From positions 352,256 to 416,255 of the forward strand of contig CASFFX010000006.1 of NCBI GenBank assembly GCA_949294085.1: 64,000 bases of DNA, given 5' to 3'. The notes below the pieces were generated by a model. The model was not told the origin of the DNA and made no database searches. It saw only the letters and a list, made by a program, of their open reading frames with translations. A program made the position numbers and the translations under genes. Positions 7,824 through 16,485 of this stretch are shown here, piece by piece. Each line of letters opens with the position of its first letter. Positions within the stretch are counted from its first letter, which is position 1. Origin of the DNA: an uncultured bacterium. GTDB taxonomy: Bacteria; Elusimicrobiota; Elusimicrobia; Elusimicrobiales; Elusimicrobiaceae.

Positions 7824-8543
7824 TTACAAAGCCAACGCGTTCATGGCCTGCGGCACTTGCCGCAGCAACACGGCACGCCACTGCGGCACGCTAAAAAATT
7901 TGCCGGGGTGTTTAATCGCCGCGCCCTTGCACGCACGCCCGTCAAGCGAAATTGTAAAACACGGCCGCGGATACGTGCCGTTCACGCTTTCCGGCTCCCA
8001 CGGGGTTGTGCCGTTAATTTGCAGGCCGACCGGCAGCGAATCCAGGTGAGACAGGGCCGAAAATCCGGCAAACAGGCATACCTGCGGATTCAAAATCTGC
8101 ACCACGCGGGCAAACGCTTTCCACCCGTTTATAAAATCGTCTGGCGTTGGCCGTACTGCGGGGGTTTCCATAGGGCGTTGAATAAAGTTGTACAACGCCG
8201 CTTTTTCCCACAGGCGGTGGGCTTGCTCCGGCGGTAAATGGACCCCGCTTAAACACGCCGCCAAATTCGTAAACGTATTGCTTTTCCAATAATACTGCGG
8301 AAACAGCTGTTCCGCCACCACCCGGCGCGTAAAATCAGGCCGGGCGATTGCCTGGGCGTTGCTTTTTTCCCAGTTAATGTAGTGCGACTCCAAAATAACC
8401 AGCACCCGGCACGGCGCGGACGGATAGGCTTTGCCCACCCACGGATACCACTGCAGAACGCCGCTTTGGCAGGCATCGGCGAACGCAGCTTCAAAACGGG
8501 GGGACTGATATTGTTGAATTTCGGCTTGGGTAATCATTTTCAA
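7824..8543 (-). CDS. Uracil-DNA-glycosylase-fold hypothetical protein
   Basis: About 239 residues. It resembles uncharacterised members of the uracil-DNA glycosylase superfamily: an early PCRVLVILESHY strand where UDGs have their active-site loop, a central NFIQRPM and GWKAF helix region, a VCLFAGFSAL strand, and a late KHPGKFFS where UDGs carry the His-containing motif. Catalytic residues cannot be matched confidently, so uracil excision is not claimed. The first codon could be TTG at 8543 (GGAG 5 nt before) or the ATG at 8537. It is divergent from the dynamin operon. Confidence 0.5.
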   Translation of the reverse strand: MKMITQAEIQQYQSPRFEAAFADACQSGVLQWYPWVGKAYPSAPCRVLVILESHYINWEKSNAQAIARPDFTRRVVAEQLFPQYYWKSNTFTNLAACLSGVHLPPEQAHRLWEKAALYNFIQRPMETPAVRPTPDDFINGWKAFARVVQILNPQVCLFAGFSALSHLDSLPVGLQINGTTPWEPESVNGTYPRPCFTISLDGRACKGAAIKHPGKFFSVPQWRAVLLRQVPQAMNALAL

Positions 8544-8613
8544 ACACGCTCCTATAACAAAAATGGATACACCTCAGCGTGTGAGCATTATTATAGAATT
8601 TATCAAAGTAATG

Positions 8614-8622
8614 TGATATAAT
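8614..8622 (+). promoter_or_regulatory. Extended -10 promoter of the dynamin operon
   Basis: TGATATAAT, an extended -10 (TG-n-TATAAT). No good -35 is present, as expected for this class. It implies a leader of about 175 nt containing the hairpin at 8659-8689. Confidence 0.55.
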
Positions 8623-8658
8623 TCAATGGACTCAGCCAGCGCTGACGTGTGTACCCGT

Positions 8659-8689
8659 CCCGTTTCAAAGAACAATTCTTTGAAATGGG
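8659..8689 (+). promoter_or_regulatory. 14-bp hairpin in the dynamin operon leader
   Basis: CCCGTTTCAAAGAA and TTCTTTGAAATGGG pair over 14 positions with one G-T wobble and a 3-nt loop. No T-run follows, so it is not a simple terminator; an RNA switch, protein site or mRNA-stability element is possible. Confidence 0.55.
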
Positions 8690-8803
8690 CTTATCGTTGC
8701 TCACTCCGTACGGCCCTCTTGCAGATTTTCGAACACACGACAATACCCTGTCGCACGGATAGGATAAAATGAATAATAGCTTATTGTAATGCAAAGAGGC
8801 CTT

Positions 8804-10594
8804 ATGGAACAAAAACTGTTAGAAATTGCCAATCAGTTGAATTTTACCGATCTCGCAGACGAACTGGAAATGCTGCGCCTGCGGGAAGACAATCCCAACG
8901 CACCGTTGATTTTGCCGTTAGTAGGCGAATTTAACGCCGGGAAAACCACTTTTCTAAATGCACTGCTGGACCACAAAGACCTGGAAACGGGCAATCTGCC
9001 TACCACGGCCACCCGGTATGAAATTCATTTTTCTTCGCCCAAAAGCTATGCGGTCGTAACCGACGAGGCAGGCCGCAAAACGACCGTAGAGGACATCAGC
9101 CAGGTAAAAAATGCCACGCTCAAAAACGCTACGCTCGTGCAAGTCTATGACACGTCCACCCGTATTCCCGCCAATATTGTTTTTGTAGATACGCCCGGTT
9201 TGTCATCTACTGACATCAAACACCAGCAAAATCTGGTGCAGTCCCTCCCCGATGCAGACGCCATTTTGCTGTTTGTGGACATTAATCCGCAATTACAAAA
9301 ATCCACGATTCAATTTATTCGCCGCATGGCGCCCGCCAAACGGCCGATTTTCCTGATTTTAACCAAAAGCGACACCAAAACCGCCCCCGATATAGAAACC
9401 TCCAAACACTATATCCAGCAGCACCACCAAGACCTCAATTTAGCCTCCATCCTCTGCATTAGCGCCGCCAAAAATCAGATGGATGAATTTTTTGACTTGC
9501 TGAAAAAACTGCAAACGGAGAAAAATGCTATCCAAAAAGTCGTCAACACGGCCCGTCTGCATGCCCTTGCCCAGCAGATGAACAACCGCCTGCAAGTGTT
9601 GATAGATTCTTCCTCCTCCGATGTGCAAGCCGCCCAAATGCTGAAGCAAGAACAACTGCGCCTGCAGCAGCTTACCAACGCCTTGCAGCGGGTGGTGTAC
9701 GACCTGCAAACCCAAGTACAAAAAATAGAAGATGACACGGTAAGAGAATTGAAAAGCTCTATTTTCCTGCCGCTTGAAAGCCTTTCCCAGGATTACCGCA
9801 CCGACTATGACCTGCGCGCTACGGAAATCATCAACAATACCACGTCCTTGCTGTTGCACAATTACCAGCAAGCCGTTCAAAAATTATTTTTGGACTATGC
9901 CAATAAAACCTTGAGCGAAGAATTTCATATTTCCTTAGCCAGTTTAACCCAAGTAGATTTGACCAGCCAACAACTGCACATAGACAATACCTTTCAGTTG
10001 GACCAAACCGGCCATCAATACGACGAAGTGATTGCCCGCTCGATGGAATTGGCCGGGAAAATAGCGCTGATGGTGTTGATTAAAAAAGGGAAACTGCCTA
10101 AAATAAGCCTAGGGGCGATGTTGCCCAATGATTCGTCCGAAACTAGCACGCAGCAGCAAGAAGGGTCCACTTCTTTACAAGAAGGAAAAGAAAAGGACAA
10201 CGCCCCCGCAGAAGAAACACCCTCTCGGGAGGTACACCTTATGCAAAAACTTCAGGAATCGGGCGTCCTTCATAATGCTTGTTTGGCGCTTGTCAGGCGG
10301 GTGACCGACAAAGCCCTGGCCAAACCGCAGCGGCGCCGCATTATTTACGATTTTCTGGATCACAATTTGATTCCTTCTTTTCGCCGCCAGTTAAATCAAA
10401 TTTCGCACGCGACGATTTTGCAAACACAGCAAATCGTAACGGCCGAAGCCCAAGAGGACACCCAGCAAATTACGCAAAAAATTGAAGAATTGCAGCAGCT
10501 GCGGACCCAACGGGAGGAAGAATTCAAAACCAAAATGGCGGCTTATAAAGAATACAAAAAATACCTGCAACAGTATTTGGAGGAAACCAAATGA
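8804..10594 (+). CDS. Dynamin-like GTPase 1
   Basis: A 596-residue large GTPase of the bacterial dynamin-like type. The G1 loop GEFNAGKT is at residues 41-48, switch I PTTATR at 67-72, G3 DTPG at 129-132 and G4 TKSD at 187-190. Long helices follow, typical of a dynamin stalk. A hydrophobic/basic stretch (KIALMVLIKKGKLPK, about 417-431) could act as a membrane paddle, and the C-terminus is coiled coil. A start 15 nt upstream is possible, but AGAGG sits best before the ATG at 8804. Its stop overlaps the next ATG (ATGA). First gene of the four-gene operon. Confidence 0.9.
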   Translation: MEQKLLEIANQLNFTDLADELEMLRLREDNPNAPLILPLVGEFNAGKTTFLNALLDHKDLETGNLPTTATRYEIHFSSPKSYAVVTDEAGRKTTVEDISQVKNATLKNATLVQVYDTSTRIPANIVFVDTPGLSSTDIKHQQNLVQSLPDADAILLFVDINPQLQKSTIQFIRRMAPAKRPIFLILTKSDTKTAPDIETSKHYIQQHHQDLNLASILCISAAKNQMDEFFDLLKKLQTEKNAIQKVVNTARLHALAQQMNNRLQVLIDSSSSDVQAAQMLKQEQLRLQQLTNALQRVVYDLQTQVQKIEDDTVRELKSSIFLPLESLSQDYRTDYDLRATEIINNTTSLLLHNYQQAVQKLFLDYANKTLSEEFHISLASLTQVDLTSQQLHIDNTFQLDQTGHQYDEVIARSMELAGKIALMVLIKKGKLPKISLGAMLPNDSSETSTQQQEGSTSLQEGKEKDNAPAEETPSREVHLMQKLQESGVLHNACLALVRRVTDKALAKPQRRRIIYDFLDHNLIPSFRRQLNQISHATILQTQQIVTAEAQEDTQQITQKIEELQQLRTQREEEFKTKMAAYKEYKKYLQQYLEETK

Positions 10595-10956
10595 TTCAGT
10601 TCATATTCGGTTTGTTAATAGGTGGGGGAGTGGGCTTGCTGACGGGAAAGGTGTATTTTTCTCAAAGGGGGCCGTCGTCCCAGAAGGCCGAAGCCGCTTA
10701 TCAATTGGCCCGCTTTCAAAAACGCAACCGCGAGCTGGAAGCGGAAATGGAACGCCTGCAAGAGAAGGTACGCCGTTTTAACCGTACGATTCAAACTGAC
10801 GGAAGCCACAAAGAATTGCTGCAAGATGATTTGGCGGAGCTCAAGCGGAAGTTGGCCGCGGAACGAGCAAAAAATCAAAAATTAGCGACCCAGTTGCAGG
10901 AATATAGGGATTTATGCTCATCTTATGAAAACCGTTTGAATAAATACGAGCGTTAA
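10591..10956 (+). CDS. Membrane-anchored coiled-coil protein
   Basis: A 121-residue protein: one N-terminal transmembrane helix with a glycine-rich face (residues 1-20, FIFGLLIGGGVGLLTG), then a highly charged coiled coil (about 33-120, rich in heptad Leu/Glu/Lys). It overlaps dynamin 1 by 4 nt and is 1 nt before dynamin 2, so it is co-translated with the GTPases. The simplest inference is a membrane tether or length-determining partner that recruits the dynamins. No homologue is recognised. Confidence 0.8.
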   Translation: MIQFIFGLLIGGGVGLLTGKVYFSQRGPSSQKAEAAYQLARFQKRNRELEAEMERLQEKVRRFNRTIQTDGSHKELLQDDLAELKRKLAAERAKNQKLATQLQEYRDLCSSYENRLNKYER

Positions 10957-10957
10957 A

Positions 10958-12796
10958 ATGTCTATTTGGAGAAAGATTTTTGGCTATTCGGACCGCGAGG
11001 TGCAAAGCTACCTGCAGGAGCTGAAACACTTGCAGGAAGAGCGGCTGCAAAAAGACGGCCAAATCGCGCGGCAGAAACGCTTTGTGGCTAAATACAAAGA
11101 ATTTCTGCACCGCCTGCGCGCCCGTACGCCAAAAGAAATTTCCTCCGCTCCGAAGCAAACAGCGGCGCACCCCGCGGGGCAGCCGCCGGATGGCAAAACC
11201 TGGAAAGAGCGTGAAAAGCGCTTAAAACAGCAATACGATAACCTGCAAGACGATTACGACGCCCTGCAAAGCGACTACAACAACCTCCGAAAACGCCACG
11301 CTGACACAAAAACGGAACTGGAAGCCTGCCAGGACCTGTGCGCCAAACAAAAAAGGCAACTCGCGGAAAAAGACCGCTCGCTGCAAAAAACAGAAAAGGA
11401 CCTGCAATTTTCTGAGCAAGCGCGCAGCCTCTTTGAGCAAATTTTAATGGCGCCCCCTATTCAAAACGACTACCACCGGCATCTGAAAGCCGCCGTGGTG
11501 GACTTGACCCACTACATTACCGACGAATTGATTTTGCTGTTTCGGATGTTTTACGGCAAAAAGGAATTTGACGCTTCCTACAAAAACACCCTTTTCGGAA
11601 AGGATTTGGAACGCTGGAAAATCCGCCGCGAAAAAACGTGGCTTCACGATAAAATTACCGTTGCTTTATTGGGCGAATTCTCGGCCGGCAAAACGTCCAT
11701 CATCAACGCCTTGCTGCGCCAAAACGACCCGCACTCCTTCCAGCTGCCCATAGACGTCCGCGCGACCACCGCAATTCCCACCTACATTTCGGGCAGCGTG
11801 GGAAAATTGGCCGATTTCCGCCTGGTCTCCCCGCGCAACGAACACAAAACCGTGGGGAAGGAAGTGCTGGAAATGATGCAGAAAGAAACGCTGAAGCAAA
11901 TCCCGGGTTTGCAAAAATTGGTGAAATATTTCGTGATTCAATACCCCAACCCCAACCTGCAGAAAATTACTATTTTGGACACGCCCGGCTTCAGTTCCAG
12001 CGACGCCGAAGACGCCCAGCGCACCCTGGACGTAATTAACGAATGCGATGCGCTTTTTTGGGTGTTGGACGTAAATCAAGGTTTGGAAAAAACTTCCAAA
12101 AAAACCATAGAATCCTTTCAAAAAAATCTCTCCAAACCGCTGTATATCGTCCTTAACAAAGTGGACACCAAACCCAAAGGCGAGGTGGATAAACTGGAAA
12201 CGTACATTGCCAAGCAACTTCAAGGGTTTCACATTGCGGTCAATGGGATCCTGCGTTTTTCGGTCAAACAGCCAGAGAGCCTTTCCCGTTTGATTGATAC
12301 CGTCCTCCAGCTTCCGTCTGAAGAAGAAGGAAAAGACGCTTACCTGGAGCGCCTGTTTGAGAAGCTGGAACAGATGATTAAATCCTACAAAGAACAAATT
12401 GCCCAATTCACGCAAGAAGCAACCGCCCTCCAAGACCAGCAGCTCCAGCAGGAAAGTGAACTGCGCCGTGTTTGTTCCCAAATTGAGGGAACTTTGGAAA
12501 GCACCCGATTTTGCATCCGGGAGTCTTATCTTCCCAAAAAATTCTACCGTTGGACGGAATCCTATAATCTATCTACGGAGGATTTCAAGAAAATAAAGGA
12601 CGAAATGGGCTATGTGCAAGAAAACGTCAACGCACTTGAAAAGCTCTTCTCGCCCTTAACCACAACGGCCAAACAGCTGCAGGAAAAATACACCCTAAAA
12701 AAAGAGATTTTGAAGAACTATTCCACCGCCCGGAAATGCAAAATTCTGTTGAAAAAGAAGTTTCAAGCGCTTCCCGATGTGCATTTGATTTCTTAG
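10958..12796 (+). CDS. Dynamin-like GTPase 2 with N-terminal coiled coil
   Basis: A 612-residue protein. Residues 10-165 are a charged coiled coil interrupted by a Pro-rich linker (about 57-80). The GTPase domain follows: G1 GEFSAGKT at 239-246, switch I around RATTAIPT (269-275), G3 DTPG at 341-344 and G4 NKVD at 400-403. The remaining helices form a predicted stalk. The N-terminal coiled coil is similar in style to the small membrane protein encoded just upstream, suggesting the two pair. The ATG is one base after the preceding stop, and the next gene begins 10 bp later. It diverges strongly from dynamins 1 and 3. Confidence 0.9.
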   Translation: MSIWRKIFGYSDREVQSYLQELKHLQEERLQKDGQIARQKRFVAKYKEFLHRLRARTPKEISSAPKQTAAHPAGQPPDGKTWKEREKRLKQQYDNLQDDYDALQSDYNNLRKRHADTKTELEACQDLCAKQKRQLAEKDRSLQKTEKDLQFSEQARSLFEQILMAPPIQNDYHRHLKAAVVDLTHYITDELILLFRMFYGKKEFDASYKNTLFGKDLERWKIRREKTWLHDKITVALLGEFSAGKTSIINALLRQNDPHSFQLPIDVRATTAIPTYISGSVGKLADFRLVSPRNEHKTVGKEVLEMMQKETLKQIPGLQKLVKYFVIQYPNPNLQKITILDTPGFSSSDAEDAQRTLDVINECDALFWVLDVNQGLEKTSKKTIESFQKNLSKPLYIVLNKVDTKPKGEVDKLETYIAKQLQGFHIAVNGILRFSVKQPESLSRLIDTVLQLPSEEEGKDAYLERLFEKLEQMIKSYKEQIAQFTQEATALQDQQLQQESELRRVCSQIEGTLESTRFCIRESYLPKKFYRWTESYNLSTEDFKKIKDEMGYVQENVNALEKLFSPLTTTAKQLQEKYTLKKEILKNYSTARKCKILLKKKFQALPDVHLIS

Positions 12797-12806
12797 GAGA
12801 AAAACC

Positions 12807-14873
12807 ATGACCACAAACATATTTCAGCAATGGAAGGAACAAAAAGAACACCTCAAGGCGCTCTACGAAAAGGCGGCCTCGTTTGGCTGGATTTCCCCGC
12901 AGCGCAAGCAAGAAGTGTTACAAAAATTGGACAGCGACCTGCTGACTATTGGGGTCATCGGGCAAATGAAAAGCGGCAAATCCACTTTTCTTAATGCGTG
13001 GGTGTTTGAAGAGGAAATTCTCCCGTCTGGCACGCCGCCTACCACGGCCGCGTTGACGCTCATCAAATACGGCAGCGAGAAAAAGCTCCTGGCGGAATTT
13101 TATTCGCCGGAGGAGTGGAAAGCCCAGCAGCTGCTGGCCGCGCAGGACCTGTCCCAAGGGAATCTTTCGGACGAAGAAAAAAGCCGTATTCAAGCCGCCC
13201 AAGAACTGCTGCAAGGGGCGCGCCCGTTGGGCAACCGCCTTTCCAGCTTGCTGGGAACCCAACAGGAAGATTCGCTGGACCAGCTGTTTCAATACGCCTC
13301 GGCCGGGGGAAAATATGCCTGCATTACCAAAAGCATCACGCTTTATTCTCCTAAGGACTACTTAAAAGGCGTGGAAATCGTAGATACGCCCGGTTTTAAC
13401 GATCCGGTCGTGTCCCGCGAGGAGCGCACCCGCGCTTTTTTGGCAAAAGCCGATACCGTCATTTTGCTGCTGCCGGCCAATCAGCTGGGCAGCCAAAACG
13501 ATCAGGATTTAATCTTCAAAACCTGCGCCGCCTCGGGCATACAACACCTTTTAATCGGCATCAATAAATACGACCTTCCCTATACGGACCCGCAAAAACC
13601 CCAAATGCCCGAAGAGTTGGAAACGTACGTGGCGCAAATGCTGCAAAATACCTGCCGCGAATACAATTGCTCGGAGCAGGACTTGCTCTTCGCTAAGCCG
13701 AAGGCCTTTTCGGCGGAGATGGCGCTTTACGCCAAATTGCCGGATGACCTCCTCCTGCACGATGCCGTCAAAAAACAAACGTGGGAGCGGTATTGCGAAA
13801 ATTTTGGGGTTCCCAAACAACGGGAACAAGAAATGATGAAATGGAGCCGCATGGATGAGTTTACGAAAGAAGTGCTGGCCCTAATTCAAAAAGAAAAAGG
13901 CAGAATCCTGCTGGAGAAGCCGGCCGCTTGGCTGGCGGCGCTGTACAACAGCAAAATACAAGAATTGGACACCAAACTGCTCTTGGCCAAAACGCAGGTG
14001 AACAATTTGCAGCAGCCCAACGAAGAACTGGAGGAAAGAAAATCCAATCTGCAACGGGCCCAACGCCGCTTTGAGCGGAAAGTGCAAACGCTGGAGCTGG
14101 ATTTGGAGGAGGATTTGTCCACCCTCATCCAGAAGGGAAAACGCCAACTGGAAGACGCCATGACCGATACCTGCAATCAGGCCATCCGCTCCATAGAATC
14201 CGCCAGTTGGGCTACCTCTGCCAAGTCGCTGAGAATACACATTAACGGTTCGTTGCAATATTTAACTAAAACAACTCTCAGACGCTTGGTGGAAGACTTA
14301 GGCGACGAAGCCAAAAATCTGCTGCTGAGGGATGTCAATAACTTTTTGGGAGAAATAGAAACCATTTTATTGCCCTGTCTGGATTTTACCGAGGACCAAA
14401 TGGACAAGAAAGACTTGCTTGCTGAGCTAAAACATCAAATTCAAATGAATATTCAAAATGAAGAGATCTTCAGCTTCCACTCCTTTCAAGAACAACAAAG
14501 CACTTGGTTTAAGAAATATAGTGTTATTTTAATTGGTTGGAGGTTCCTCGGGTCTTCATCCTATTATTTGAATAAATTTCTCTCCGAAAAGAGCAAAAAA
14601 ACGCAGCTTATTGAACAACTCTACGAACTGAAGGCAAGCTTCAATCCCTCAGTTTATTTGAACACCATTTTTGCCGTCAAATCCCAAATTCTGCAGAAAA
14701 TTCAAGATACGCTGTCCCAGGAACTGCTGACCCCGCTTACCACGCAAATTGACGCTCTGTTAAGCTCGGAACAATCCAAACAGCAGCTGCTGCAACAAAC
14801 GCAGCACGAAATAGAAGCGCTTACTTCGCAGAAAAAGACGTGGACGGAGCAAAAACAGCAGTTGGCTTTATAA
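12807..14873 (+). CDS. Dynamin-like GTPase 3
   Basis: A 688-residue dynamin-like protein. G1 GQMKSGKS at 52-59, switch I PPTTAALT at 77-84, G3 DTPG at 193-196 and G4 NKYD at 253-256. A long helical region (about 385-480) is coiled coil, and a hydrophobic stretch near residues 570-595 (VILIGWRFLGSSSYYL) could insert in the membrane. The large insert between switch I and G3 distinguishes it from the other two. TAGGAGAAA precedes the ATG. It is the last gene of the operon; no strong terminator is evident before the convergent macro-domain gene 38 bp away. Confidence 0.9.
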   Translation: MTTNIFQQWKEQKEHLKALYEKAASFGWISPQRKQEVLQKLDSDLLTIGVIGQMKSGKSTFLNAWVFEEEILPSGTPPTTAALTLIKYGSEKKLLAEFYSPEEWKAQQLLAAQDLSQGNLSDEEKSRIQAAQELLQGARPLGNRLSSLLGTQQEDSLDQLFQYASAGGKYACITKSITLYSPKDYLKGVEIVDTPGFNDPVVSREERTRAFLAKADTVILLLPANQLGSQNDQDLIFKTCAASGIQHLLIGINKYDLPYTDPQKPQMPEELETYVAQMLQNTCREYNCSEQDLLFAKPKAFSAEMALYAKLPDDLLLHDAVKKQTWERYCENFGVPKQREQEMMKWSRMDEFTKEVLALIQKEKGRILLEKPAAWLAALYNSKIQELDTKLLLAKTQVNNLQQPNEELEERKSNLQRAQRRFERKVQTLELDLEEDLSTLIQKGKRQLEDAMTDTCNQAIRSIESASWATSAKSLRIHINGSLQYLTKTTLRRLVEDLGDEAKNLLLRDVNNFLGEIETILLPCLDFTEDQMDKKDLLAELKHQIQMNIQNEEIFSFHSFQEQQSTWFKKYSVILIGWRFLGSSSYYLNKFLSEKSKKTQLIEQLYELKASFNPSVYLNTIFAVKSQILQKIQDTLSQELLTPLTTQIDALLSSEQSKQQLLQQTQHEIEALTSQKKTWTEQKQQLAL

Positions 14874-14911
14874 GGAGTCCGTCCGGCCCAAAGCGCCGGG
14901 CGGATTCTCTG

Positions 14912-15430
14912 TCAGAAGCGTCCGCCGGGAGGCAGGCACGGCGTGTAGTAGGCGGCGTCCTGCGGGGGGAAACAGACAAAAATGACCTCTTTCACTCGGT
15001 GCAGCCGGGGTGCCATGTCCCGCACGGCCGCAACGGCAATTTGGGCCGCCTGCGCCTTGGGATAGCCGTACACTCCCGTAGAAATGCCAGGGAAAGCCAC
15101 CCGCGCGCAACGGTACTGCTCGGCCAATTCCAGCGCATGCACGTAGCAGGCACGCAGTTTTTCAGCCTCGCCGTATTGGCCCCCGTGCCAAACGGGCCCC
15201 ACGGTGTGGATGACGTATGCGGCAGGCAAGCGGTAACCGCGGGTAATTTTGGCTTCGCCCGTTTCGCAGCCGCCCAGCGTGCGGCACTCCTCCAGCAGCT
15301 GCGGCCCGGCAGCACGGTGGATAGCACCGTCCACCCCGCCGCCGCCCAACAGCGAACGGTTGGCCGCGTTCACAATGGCGTCCGCCTCCAGCCGGGTAAT
15401 GTCGCCCGGCCATATCGTACAAGTAAGCAT
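14912..15430 (-). CDS. Macro-domain protein (ADP-ribose hydrolase-like)
   Basis: A 172-residue stand-alone macro domain. It has [20 protein letters not shown], the [17 protein letters not shown]-ribose loop and [10 protein letters not shown], as in YmdB/MacroD enzymes that hydrolyse O-acetyl-ADP-ribose or remove ADP-ribose from proteins. The ATG at 15430 is preferred over one 15 nt upstream because TATAAT (15437-15442, minus strand) ends exactly 6 nt before it, implying a leaderless message. It is convergent to the dynamin operon and divergent from the WYL regulator. A role in reversing ADP-ribosylation is inferred from family. Confidence 0.9.
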   Translation of the reverse strand: MLTCTIWPGDITRLEADAIVNAANRSLLGGGGVDGAIHRAAGPQLLEECRTLGGCETGEAKITRGYRLPAAYVIHTVGPVWHGGQYGEAEKLRACYVHALELAEQYRCARVAFPGISTGVYGYPKAQAAQIAVAAVRDMAPRLHRVKEVIFVCFPPQDAAYYTPCLPPGGRF

Positions 15431-15494
15431 AGCTATATTATACACCCGCCGCGGCCGCCCGCGCGCAGGAAACAGCCGTTCTCCGGCAAATACA

Positions 15495-15525
15495 TTGCCA
15501 CAACCGCTTCTGCTTGTGGTATGAT
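15495..15525 (+). promoter_or_regulatory. Promoter of the WYL regulator
   Basis: TATGAT at 15520-15525 ends 6 nt before the ATG at 15532; TTGCCA at 15495-15500 is a possible -35 with a long 19-bp spacer. Confidence 0.45.
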
Positions 15526-15531
15526 AGAAAT

Positions 15532-16458
15532 ATGAAAGAATCCAATATCAAAAAATTTACCCGTATCTTAAATTTATTGAATAAATTAGATTCCGGCACA
15601 ATTAACCTGATGGTGGAATCCAAGGAATTGGGTTTCAGCGTGCGCACGCTGGAAAGGGACATACAAGAGATAGAAAATGCCGGCTTTCCGCTGCGGCAAA
15701 TTGCGCCCGGGCGCTATGCGCTGCTGGAAGGGTTTTCGCTCAATAAACTTCCGCTTTCGGCGCGGGATGAAGCCTTGCTCAAGCTGATTGGCCAATTGGC
15801 CGACACGCTGGGCCCCCAATGGGCAGACAGCTACCAACGCCTACTTAAGCGCTCGGCCCGCCCGCAGGGAAAAGAAATTTATTTCGTCAAAATGCCCCGC
15901 ATGTGGCACACCCTGGACCAAAAGATTCTTACTCAGCTGGAGCAGGCTATTCTTAAAAATACGCTGATTAACCTGCATTACCAAACGCCCGCCCGCCGGG
16001 TGTGGTGCAACTGTTTAAGGCCGCTAAAAATTGCGCTTTTTGACGGGTTTTGGTATTTAATCTGCTTAAACAACAAAAATTCGTATATGAAGTTTTCCGT
16101 CGGTAAAATTTTGGCGGTGTGCCCGCAGAAGGAAACGTTCTCCGCGGTGGATATTGATTCGGTACTGCAGCAAACGCCCAACATTTGGTTTGACGTAAAG
16201 GGCGCGATTCAAATTACCTGCCGCATAGACGCTTCCGTGGCGCGCTATTTTAAGGAAGTGGAATTTTTCCCGCACCAAAAGATAGAAAAAGAAGAAAAAA
16301 ACGGGGATTTAATCCTTTCCTGCCGCACGGACCACGCCATGCAGGTTCTGCCGCAAATCAAGCATTGGCTGCCGCATATACGCATTTTGGCCCCGGCGGA
16401 ACTGAACCGTTCCCTGCGCCAGGAATTGCTGGACTACGCCCAAAGCTTGGCCGATTAA
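15532..16458 (+). CDS. HTH-WYL transcriptional regulator
   Basis: A 308-residue protein of the YafY/WYL class. The N-terminal winged HTH (about residues 5-62) contains [23 protein letters not shown]. The WYL domain begins near residue 142 ([20 protein letters not shown]) and carries [11 protein letters not shown], where the WYL triad is replaced by WYL within FWYLI. A WCX-like C-terminal extension completes it. WYL regulators sense nucleic acid or nucleotide ligands and often control phage-defence islands. The ATG at 15532 is chosen over 15514 because of the -10 spacing. Targets are not visible in the sequence. Confidence 0.85.
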   Translation: MKESNIKKFTRILNLLNKLDSGTINLMVESKELGFSVRTLERDIQEIENAGFPLRQIAPGRYALLEGFSLNKLPLSARDEALLKLIGQLADTLGPQWADSYQRLLKRSARPQGKEIYFVKMPRMWHTLDQKILTQLEQAILKNTLINLHYQTPARRVWCNCLRPLKIALFDGFWYLICLNNKNSYMKFSVGKILAVCPQKETFSAVDIDSVLQQTPNIWFDVKGAIQITCRIDASVARYFKEVEFFPHQKIEKEEKNGDLILSCRTDHAMQVLPQIKHWLPHIRILAPAELNRSLRQELLDYAQSLAD

Positions 16459-16485
16459 TCCCGAGGCTTTTCCACCGGCTGACGC

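Noticed and set aside
7821..8237. Plus-strand ORF opposite the UDG-like gene
   Set aside because: No ribosome site and antisense composition; the minus strand has conserved protein-like motifs and a terminator.
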